Of a DNA stretch of 5,075 nucleotides, positions 1 to 5,075 are shown one piece after another. The DNA is taken from positions 1 through 5,075 of the forward strand of contig QIHS01000427.1 in NCBI GenBank assembly GCA_003229095.1, written 5' to 3'. This stretch comes from Woeseia sp. (GTDB taxonomy: Bacteria > Pseudomonadota > Gammaproteobacteria > Steroidobacterales > Woeseiaceae). A program made the translations under genes and the position numbers. The notes beneath the pieces are model-generated. The model did not search any database, was not told where the DNA came from, and worked only from the letters and a program-made list of their open reading frames with translations. Numbering within the stretch: the stretch's first letter is position 1; each line of letters opens with the position of its first letter.

Positions 1-1290
1 ACCCCAGATGTTGCCACCGTCGTAATTCAGGTTGGCAGCAATTTTCCCCGGGTGAAAGGTGGGGTTTGCTGCATAGTATTTTGAGCCGAGCAAGCCCTGT
101 TCTTCAGCGCCAACCAGCGCGATAAGAATCGACCGTCGCGGCGCTTCCGGCATCGCCTGCAACGCGCGTGCAATCGCCATGACCTGTGCAACTCCGGATG
201 CGTTATCCATCGCCCCGTTGTAAATCACGTCACCCGATTCGTCTGGTGTGCCAATTCCAAGATGATCGTGATGCGCCGTATAAATAATCACTTCGTCGCT
301 CAGTTCCGGATCGCTGCCTGGTATAAGGCCCAATACGTTGGCCGACGAGACACGATTTATTGATACGTCCATGGCGATTGATGTCGTGATCCCGAGCGGC
401 ACCGGTTCAAAGTCCCGATTGTCTGCAGCTTCCCGTAGTGCATCGAGATCGAGCCCGGCCATTTCGATCAGCGCCCGAGCTGAGTCTTCCGTCACCCAGG
501 CCGCCGCCTGTAAGCGCGCCTCGTCACCTGCCGGCAATTCGAATTGCTCGCCCGTCCATGAAGTCTGCACAACCTGGAACGGATAACCGGCTGAGGGTTG
601 TGTGTGAATGATGATCGCCCCAACCGCTCCCTGGCGAGCCGCGGTAAGATATTTGTAATCCCAGCGGCCATACCACAGTCTCGTTTCACCTGCGAACAGG
701 TCCGCATCCCAGTCGGGATCGTTATTCATAATCAGGAGAATCTTTCCGCTCATATCCTGGTCTTTGAAATCGTTCCAGTCGTACTCCGGCGCCTGAATGC
801 CATAACCCACAAATACGATTTCGGCGTTCTTAATCTCAGACCGATCGGCCTGGACGCCGCTGGAGACGATAAAATCCTCCCACTGCTTGAGTGTCATCTC
901 ACCGTCGGCATGATTGAATGTCCACTCCTCAGGTTGCTCGGCCGTTACCCCAAGCAATTCGAACGGTTGTTCCCACAAACCGCCACCGGCGCCAGGCAGC
1001 AACCCCAACTTTTCCAGTTCGCTGGCTAGATACTGCCGGGCAGCAACATCGCCTCGAGACCCCGGGCCACGCCCTTCGTATTTGTCATCCGACAGTTCAA
1101 TGATGTAGTCGCGCATCAGATCTGCCGTAATCTCAGCCGCGGCGTCTTCCGCAACAAAATTTGACTCCATGTCTTTAGCAACTGCCTCATCGCTGCCGGA
1201 CATTTCCCCGGCAGGTTCACTTTGCGTGCAGCCAAACAGAAACGTGAACGACAAAATGGCGAACAGAGGCACTAACTTGAAATTAATCAT
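1..1290 (-). CDS. M28 family zinc metallopeptidase lipoprotein with PA domain (C-terminus outside window)
   Basis: This is a predicted envelope-anchored aminopeptidase-type hydrolase of the M28 family; 430 codons are visible and the frame is open at base 1. The N-terminus is a short hydrophobic signal ending in a lipobox-like LFGC (residues 18-21), so Cys21 is the likely lipidated residue; Phe at -2 is slightly atypical. Residues about 155-250 look like a PA (protease-associated) domain inserted before the catalytic core. Zinc and catalytic residues expected for M28 are present: His340 and Asp342 in TAHHDHLG, Asp362 in GAMDNASG, Glu396-Glu397 in GAEEQGLLG, and Asp424 in LNYDGGNIWG. The last zinc ligand, a C-terminal His, would be beyond the edge; I infer roughly 100 or more residues are missing. 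ATG at 1288-1290 is the first possible start because an in-frame TGA lies two codons upstream, and AGGA sits 6 bases before it. The physiological substrate cannot be told; peptide scavenging is likely from the family. Confidence 0.95.
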   Translation of the reverse strand, partial: MINFKLVPLFAILSFTFLFGCTQSEPAGEMSGSDEAVAKDMESNFVAEDAAAEITADLMRDYIIELSDDKYEGRGPGSRGDVAARQYLASELEKLGLLPGAGGGLWEQPFELLGVTAEQPEEWTFNHADGEMTLKQWEDFIVSSGVQADRSEIKNAEIVFVGYGIQAPEYDWNDFKDQDMSGKILLIMNNDPDWDADLFAGETRLWYGRWDYKYLTAARQGAVGAIIIHTQPSAGYPFQVVQTSWTGEQFELPAGDEARLQAAAWVTEDSARALIEMAGLDLDALREAADNRDFEPVPLGITTSIAMDVSINRVSSANVLGLIPGSDPELSDEVIIYTAHHDHLGIGTPDESGDVIYNGAMDNASGVAQVMAIARALQAMPEAPRRSILIALVGAEEQGLLGSKYYAANPTFHPGKIAANLNYDGGNIWG

Positions 1291-1296
1291 GGGTCA

Positions 1297-1300
1297 TCCT
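1297..1300 (-). promoter_or_regulatory. Ribosome binding site of the M28 peptidase gene
   Basis: The minus strand reads AAAGGATGACCC directly before the ATG. AGGA is 6 bases from the start codon, a normal Shine-Dalgarno spacing, and together with the in-frame TGA at 1294-1296 it fixes the start at 1290. Confidence 0.6.
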
Positions 1301-1306
1301 TTAACA

Positions 1307-1316
1307 AACAATTGTT
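1307..1316. promoter_or_regulatory. Perfect 10-base palindrome upstream of the M28 gene (possible operator)
   Basis: AACAATTGTT is a perfect inverted repeat ending 16 bases upstream of the peptidase start codon and just outside its ribosome binding site. A repressor or activator could bind such a site. A 10-base AT-rich palindrome also arises by chance, and no known regulator motif was matched. Confidence 0.2.
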
Positions 1317-1368
1317 GGCCGTAATGTTATCCAATAATGACTTACATTCCCGATTTTGTTTGACTAAT

Positions 1369-1386
1369 GTTAACCTATCAGTTAAC
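1369..1386. repeat. Two GTTAAC sites spaced by 6 bases
   Basis: GTTAAC occurs at 1369-1374 and again at 1381-1386, separated by CTATCA. Each copy is itself palindromic and the centre-to-centre distance is 12 bases, a little more than one helical turn. The sites lie 79-96 bases upstream of the peptidase start, where an activator would usually bind. No family of regulator is recognised. Confidence 0.25.
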
Positions 1387-1556
1387 GATTGCTATCCATG
1401 ATGCAGCCGAATTGACGCTGACTCACGAAGGCTTTCCGGATTCTGAAATGTGTGCTCAGCACAATGAGGGATAGGTGGGTTGCCTCTCTCAGCTCGAGAA
1501 CGCGGCATGATGAACAAAAGCACTTCGGCTTACTTCTCTGGTTGTGGCCAAATCAT

Positions 1557-2816
1557 TCAATAGACAGATGATTCGCCTGCGAAGTTCTCCAACCACAATT
1601 TTGCCATTCGCGTTGCTTTCCTGATTGCCGAGCGGCGCATTCCGTCCGCGGCTAATTCGCTGTTATCTTTCGCATCGGCATTGCCAAGTTCTCTGGCAAT
1701 ATAGAACCATTTGAGTGCTTCTGTCTTGTCCACTTTTGTGCCACTGCCCGAGAAGTACATTACGCCAAGATTGTTCTGTGCAATTGCGTTCCCTTGCTCA
1801 GCCGCTAGTACATATAACCTCGCCGCCTCTTTGTCGTTCAAAGGTATGCCTTCGCCGGCATCGTGCATTGCACCGAGGTTGTTTTGCGCCATCGAATATC
1901 CTTGCGCAGCGGCTCTTTGGTACCAGGAAATCGCTGCTGCGTTGTCCTCGACCACACCAACGCCTTCGTCAAACATCAGCCCCACCGCAAACTGGGCGAC
2001 TGGCAATTCCTGATCCGCCGCCATCCGATACCATTTCATCGCAGCGGCAGCATCCACTTCCGTGCCCTCACCGTTCTCGTACATGACGCCGACATTCAGT
2101 TGTGCATCGGCATGTCCCTGCTCGCCTGCCACCGAGTACCATTTGATTGCCAGCACATTGTCTTCCGGCACGCCGTCACCTTCGTCGTACATCAGCGCGA
2201 TTGCATATTGGCTATCACTGTGCTTCTGCTCTGCGGCTTTCTTGTACAGGCGCAATGCTTGCTCGTTGTTCTCGGGAACACCTTCGCCAGTGTTGTAAAG
2301 ATATGCGAGGTTGTGTTGCGCCGATGGGAAGCCCAGATCCGCGCTCAATTCATACCACTTGATCGCCTCTGCAATATTGACTTCGGTTCCCTCTCCTGAG
2401 TTATACATCAGGGCCAGGTTGAACTGTGCCTGCTCGTCCGCCTGCTTAGCTGCTTTGGTATACCAATAGATTGCCTTTTGGTTGTCTTCAGGTACGCCTT
2501 CGCCGAAGTCGTAAATCGTCGCCAGACTGAATTGAGCTGAAACGTCTCCTTCCTCGGCCGGCAGGAGATACCACTGCAACGCTTTGGATTTATCAATATC
2601 AACGCCCAATCCTTCCTCATAGATCAGACCGATGTTGTACATCGCGTTGAGATCGCCGGACTCCGCAAGTGGCTTCCACGACGCTAACGCCGTGGAGTAG
2701 TCCTCATTATTGAAAGCTTTAAGACCGTCAGCAAACTCATCTGCATTGGCCACAGGCATTGCCAAACTGACGAACACAACAGCACGCCACAAGCGCTCGT
2801 TGAAAATCAATGTCAT
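1557..2816 (-). CDS. Exported Sel1-repeat protein (nine tandem 36-residue repeats)
   Basis: This is a 419-residue protein that should be Sec-exported to the periplasm. The first 25 residues form a signal peptide with a hydrophobic core at about 12-20 and an AxA-type cleavage site VANA|DE. Residues 26-57 form a shorter leading helical hairpin (AFNNEDYSTAL, then WKPLAESG), common ahead of Sel1 arrays. Residues 58-381 are exactly nine Sel1-like repeats of 36 residues without any insertion or deletion, following the pattern AQxNLGxMYxxGEG, then AxxWYxxAAEQG. Residues 382-419 are a charged closing helix. Sel1 repeats form alpha-alpha solenoids that bind other proteins; no enzymatic motif is visible. 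The ATG at 2814-2816 has an AGG 8 bases upstream and a good promoter further up. The gene is divergent from the phospholipase D gene. The partner cannot be named from sequence; possible roles are a periplasmic scaffold, regulator or inhibitor. Confidence 0.93.
   Translation of the reverse strand: MTLIFNERLWRAVVFVSLAMPVANADEFADGLKAFNNEDYSTALASWKPLAESGDLNAMYNIGLIYEEGLGVDIDKSKALQWYLLPAEEGDVSAQFSLATIYDFGEGVPEDNQKAIYWYTKAAKQADEQAQFNLALMYNSGEGTEVNIAEAIKWYELSADLGFPSAQHNLAYLYNTGEGVPENNEQALRLYKKAAEQKHSDSQYAIALMYDEGDGVPEDNVLAIKWYSVAGEQGHADAQLNVGVMYENGEGTEVDAAAAMKWYRMAADQELPVAQFAVGLMFDEGVGVVEDNAAAISWYQRAAAQGYSMAQNNLGAMHDAGEGIPLNDKEAARLYVLAAEQGNAIAQNNLGVMYFSGSGTKVDKTEALKWFYIARELGNADAKDNSELAADGMRRSAIRKATRMAKLWLENFAGESSVY
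1674..2645 (-). repeat. Coding array of nine 108-base Sel1 repeat units
   Basis: The nine units run on the minus strand from 2645 down to 1674, each exactly 108 bases: 2538-2645, 2430-2537, 2322-2429, 2214-2321, 2106-2213, 1998-2105, 1890-1997, 1782-1889 and 1674-1781. The protein repeats align without gaps, but codon choice differs between units, so the array is old and not a recent tandem duplication. Units 3, 6 and 9 share a loop variant (GTEVN, GTEVD, GTKVD), whereas the others have GV or GI at that place. This hints at a three-unit higher-order period of 324 bases. Confidence 0.9.
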
Positions 2817-2970
2817 TTGCAGAACCTGCCCAAAGGTTTGATCAATGTAGAATACTCATCAATTCTGGCCGTTACAATGAAATGGTCGGCAATTTTTCGA
2901 GTCTGTTATTTGTTGTACTTACTGTACCTCGTTGTTTTCCAATCACTTTCTATAGCGAATAGTGTGAGCT
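2817..2970. other. Divergent intergenic region between the Sel1 and phospholipase D genes
   Basis: This 154-base AT-rich spacer lies between two divergently transcribed genes. It holds the predicted Sel1 promoter. It also contains two GTAC sites at 2915-2927, GTAC-TTACT-GTAC, a possible but weak regulator site. For the rightward gene there is a TATAGC at 2951-2956 without a good -35 partner. The better rightward promoter candidate lies inside the first codons of the longest phospholipase frame. Confidence 0.5.
2849..2877 (-). promoter_or_regulatory. Predicted sigma70-type promoter of the Sel1-repeat gene
   Basis: On the minus strand, TTGTAA (2872-2877) is followed after exactly 17 bases by TATTCT (2849-2854). 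Each hexamer matches the consensus at four of six positions. Transcription would begin near 2842, giving a leader of about 25 bases that carries the AGG ribosome binding site at 2825-2827. Spacing and placement are good; this is prediction from sequence only. Confidence 0.45.
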
Positions 2971-4554
2971 ATGTTCGTTGACAGCCATCCCGGGCACGAT
3001 AGACTCAGCGATCTCAACCGCTCGATGACAATGATGAAATACTCAAAATCGCCGCGAAGATTCAATCGCGCGACCGCGCAATACGCGTTCGGCGTATTGC
3101 TGTTTCTATGCTCTATTGAATCCCAGGCGCAATCGCTGCAACAGTGGATAGACCAGAACTGCGCTGATTGCACTGAGAGGATGTCGTCCTTAACCGGCGC
3201 CTACATTCTTGAGCTTGGTGAAGAATCTCTGGTCGGCCGTGCGTGGCTGACACAACATGCCCAGGAGAGTATTGATATTCAATACTTCATCTGGAGCACA
3301 GACAACATTGGCACACTTGCTGCAGAACAACTTCTTCGAGCTGCACAACGCGGTGTATCTGTCCGGGTGTTGGTCGATGACTTGCTCATCGATGCACACG
3401 ACAGAACATTGCTCGTACTGGCAGCACATCCGAATGTGCAAATTCGGATCTACAATCCAAATATTTCAGTAGGCAGTTCATTCTTCAGTCTTATCTGGAA
3501 TGTCATCACTCAGTTTCGTGAAGTCAATCAGAGAATGCACGACAAGACGGCTATCTTCGATGGTATTGCAGGCATTACCGGTGGGAGAAATATGGCGGAT
3601 GAGTATTTCGATTTCGATGCTGAATACAATTTTCGTGATCGCGACATATTGCTTCTTGGCCCGGCCGTCTCGGACATGCAAACTAATTTTGATGAATTCT
3701 GGGCAAGCCCGTTGGCAGTTCCGATCGAGGACCTGGTTGCAAACGGCGATACTGCCGTTTCTCCGGCAGAAATGGAATCGTTCACCATCGAACTTGCGGA
3801 ATATGCGGCCGACCCTGTTAACTTCGAACCCGAAGTCAGACAGGCCATTGCCGAAATGTCAGGGCGGGTGACGAGCTTGTTGCAAGAGATGTCCTGGCAG
3901 GAAGTTGTCTTTATCAGCGATGCGCCTGGCAAGAATGATGGCAGCGAGGGCCTTCGTGGTGGCGGGCTGTCCACCGATAAACTGATTGAAGCGATCAGAG
4001 AGGCCAAACACTCGATACTTATTCAAACGCCCTACCTCATCATGCCAAAAGGGGGCATCGAATTATTCGCTGAACTCAATGCACGCGGTGTCACCACCAG
4101 AATTTCAACCAATTCTCTCGCCTCGACGGACAATGTCCCGGCTTTCAGTGGTTATCATCGGCAAAGGCCCCGACTACTGAATGCCGGAGTCGAGTTGTTT
4201 GAGTTTAAGCCTCACCCAGGCATTCAATCATCACTGGTTGAAAGGTATCCGCGGCTTGCTGGCAACAACCCGGTTTTTGCAATACATGCAAAAAGCATGG
4301 TCATTGACAATCGACTCGTATTCATCGGCACATTCAACCTCGATCCCAGGTCAGCAAACCTCAACACAGAAGTTGGTGTTCTGATTGAAAGTGAGGAACT
4401 CGCGCGGCAGCTGACAGCAGCTATCGAGCGTGACATGCTGCCTGAGAACAGCTGGCAGACGACACTGAAGTTCGCACCAGACCTTGAGGTTGCGCGCAAC
4501 AAGCGGCTGAAACTCGCTTTCGTTAACCTGTTGCCGATAGAGCCGCTACTGTGA
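2971..4554 (+). CDS. Exported phospholipase D superfamily protein, cardiolipin synthase C-like
   Basis: This is a two-domain HKD enzyme (527 residues from the longest start) that probably cleaves or transfers phosphatidyl groups of membrane phospholipids. The first HKD motif is His190-Lys192-Asp197, followed by GGRN at 204-207; the second is His439-Lys441-Asp446, followed by GTFN at 453-456 and LDPRSANLNTEVGV. GGRN in place of GSxN and the ending LLPIEPLL are typical of the ClsC (YmdC) branch, whose E. coli member makes cardiolipin from phosphatidylglycerol and phosphatidylethanolamine. Unlike that enzyme, it carries a Sec-type signal: arginines at 29-33, a hydrophobic core at 38-47 and probable cleavage after SQA53. 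A CxxC (Cys64, Cys67) follows in the mature protein. ATG 2971 has no good ribosome binding site. ATG 3034 (residue 22) or 3025 gives a more normal signal peptide, so I prefer the shorter form, though no start has a clear Shine-Dalgarno. Hydrolase or synthase activity cannot be decided. Confidence 0.93.
   Translation: MFVDSHPGHDRLSDLNRSMTMMKYSKSPRRFNRATAQYAFGVLLFLCSIESQAQSLQQWIDQNCADCTERMSSLTGAYILELGEESLVGRAWLTQHAQESIDIQYFIWSTDNIGTLAAEQLLRAAQRGVSVRVLVDDLLIDAHDRTLLVLAAHPNVQIRIYNPNISVGSSFFSLIWNVITQFREVNQRMHDKTAIFDGIAGITGGRNMADEYFDFDAEYNFRDRDILLLGPAVSDMQTNFDEFWASPLAVPIEDLVANGDTAVSPAEMESFTIELAEYAADPVNFEPEVRQAIAEMSGRVTSLLQEMSWQEVVFISDAPGKNDGSEGLRGGGLSTDKLIEAIREAKHSILIQTPYLIMPKGGIELFAELNARGVTTRISTNSLASTDNVPAFSGYHRQRPRLLNAGVELFEFKPHPGIQSSLVERYPRLAGNNPVFAIHAKSMVIDNRLVFIGTFNLDPRSANLNTEVGVLIESEELARQLTAAIERDMLPENSWQTTLKFAPDLEVARNKRLKLAFVNLLPIEPLL
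2978..3005 (+). promoter_or_regulatory. Candidate promoter of the phospholipase D gene, inside the longest frame
   Basis: A perfect -35 hexamer TTGACA at 2978-2983 is followed after 16 bases by TAGACT (3000-3005), which matches the -10 consensus at four of six positions. Transcription would start near 3012, downstream of the ATG at 2971, so it would support translation from the ATG at 3025 or 3034. A chance match is possible. Confidence 0.35.
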
Positions 4555-5075
4555 TGATCTGCCTAGTCCTGGAAGCAAACCACTAACGGCTGCACCAACA
4601 AGAACCAGGGCAAACGATACAACGTCGAGTCTGAACATTGCGAGCATTGGGTACAACGCCAGAAGCGCGATGCCCAAACAGAGCATCAATGCACCGACAA
4701 TCTGGCGCGCAGGAGACGGCGGTGCCGCATCAGCCTGGCGGGCTCGACGTTCCAATGGCGATAGCAACAATGCAACAGGCAATAACAACAGCAGCAGGAC
4801 ACCTATCCAGACAACCCTTGAAAACCACCAGCTTTGCGTATCAGGCTCCAGGCCCAAACCAAACCCGCCAGCCAGGAAGAGCAACGAAACGAAAACAATC
4901 ATCACCGTGATGTGCCACAAGTAGACCGTCATGATCATGCTGTTGATCAGCACTGTCGCAGTCCACAGTCGTAAATCGGCCAAGGCACGACGCATCGGCT
5001 TTTCCAGTGCGAGTAACAATCCGAACTGAAAAACGCCCAACGCAAGCAACGTGATCTTGGGCGGCAGAGTGTTAC
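4546..5075 (-). CDS. Acyltransferase family 3 membrane protein, C-terminal part (start outside window)
   Basis: About 175 residues of an integral membrane protein are visible and the frame stays open to base 5075, so the start is beyond the right edge. The TTG at 5047-5049 is an internal leucine codon, not a start. Counting from the edge, hydrophobic stretches lie near residues 9-23, 38-72, 85-104, 122-144 and 149-169, consistent with five or six membrane helices. The segment NSMIMTVYLWH (about residues 44-54), with its conserved LWH, and the preceding LEKPMRRAL match the C-terminal half of a known acyltransferase-3 subfamily. These proteins move acyl groups onto envelope sugars or other acceptors. 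The catalytic N-terminal helices are not in the window, so activity and acceptor are unknown. A charged, proline-rich linker (SPLERRARQ to PPSPARQ) separates the last two helices. The TAG stop lies inside the end of the convergent phospholipase gene. Confidence 0.8.
   Translation of the reverse strand, partial: NTLPPKITLLALGVFQFGLLLALEKPMRRALADLRLWTATVLINSMIMTVYLWHITVMIVFVSLLFLAGGFGLGLEPDTQSWWFSRVVWIGVLLLLLLPVALLLSPLERRARQADAAPPSPARQIVGALMLCLGIALLALYPMLAMFRLDVVSFALVLVGAAVSGLLPGLGRSSQ

Larger units (their letters stand above)
1291..1556. other. Intergenic spacer between the M28 peptidase and the Sel1-repeat gene
   Basis: These 266 bases separate two genes on the same (minus) strand, so the peptidase probably has its own promoter here. 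I could not pick a convincing -35/-10 pair for it. The half nearest the peptidase (1304-1400) is AT-rich and holds a 10-base palindrome and two GTTAAC sites. The other half (1400-1556) has only very short open frames and weak hairpins, such as TGTGC-TCA-GCACA at 1451-1463. No RNA gene was recognised. Confidence 0.6.

Noticed and set aside
598..1029. A 143-codon open frame on the plus strand opposite the M28 gene
   Set aside because: It is antisense to an M28 gene with clear family motifs, and its translation has no recognisable domain or ribosome binding site.
1451..1463. TGTGCTCAGCACA inverted repeat
   Set aside because: The arms are five to six bases, it is not next to a promoter I could identify, and it matches no known operator.
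1518..1531. A small hairpin AAGC-loop-GCTT followed by TTGTT on the minus strand, downstream of the Sel1 stop (possible terminator)
   Set aside because: The stem is only four base pairs with a single GC-rich end, too weak to call a terminator.
1507..1563. An 18-codon plus-strand frame, ATG to TAG, with a GAGA about 8 bases upstream
   Set aside because: It is very short, has no recognisable features and runs into the end of the Sel1 gene on the other strand; chance is the simpler explanation.
1711..2399. Several long plus-strand open frames (up to 178 codons) opposite the Sel1 array
   Set aside because: They are shadows of the repeated coding pattern; their periodic composition follows the 108-base repeats.
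5047..5049. TTG as the start codon of the acyltransferase fragment
   Set aside because: The frame continues upstream to the window edge with residues typical of the family (NTLPPKITL), so this codon is internal.
1..5075. Search for tRNA, rRNA, CRISPR arrays, insertion sequences, att sites and toxin-secretion genes
   Set aside because: No supporting sequence pattern was seen for any of them.

Overview
The window looks like ordinary chromosome of a Gram-negative bacterium, most likely a gammaproteobacterium. The evidence is a lipobox-bearing PA/M28 peptidase, Sec signal peptides on two further proteins, a ClsC-like phospholipase D and a membrane acyltransferase of the AT3 type. Base composition is balanced, and coding density is high. 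No tRNA, rRNA, CRISPR array, insertion sequence or phage gene was seen. The genus cannot be read from this sequence.

Layout from left to right: (1) 1-1290, minus strand: the first 430 codons of an exported M28 zinc metallopeptidase lipoprotein. Its C-terminus lies beyond the left edge. (2) 1291-1556: a 266-base spacer with the peptidase ribosome binding site, a 10-base palindrome and a pair of GTTAAC sites, but no gene I can support. (3) 1557-2816, minus strand: an exported 419-residue protein with nine back-to-back 36-residue Sel1 repeats. (4) 2817-2970: a divergent spacer with a good sigma70-type promoter for the Sel1 gene. (5) 2971-4554, plus strand: a complete phospholipase D superfamily protein with two HKD motifs and a Sec signal peptide, resembling cardiolipin synthase C. 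Its real start is probably about 54 to 63 bases downstream of the longest reading frame. (6) 4546-5075, minus strand: the C-terminal part of an acyltransferase-3 membrane protein that runs off the right edge. Its stop codon lies inside the end of the phospholipase gene.

All four proteins are predicted to act in the cell envelope: an anchored peptidase, a periplasmic Sel1 scaffold, a periplasmic phospholipid-active enzyme and an inner-membrane acyltransferase. The pair most worth attention is the divergent Sel1 and phospholipase D genes. Sel1-repeat proteins are known partners or immunity proteins of some PLD-family toxins, but here both are exported and transcribed divergently. A functional link is therefore only a hypothesis. 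I see no convincing sign of a wholly new system.
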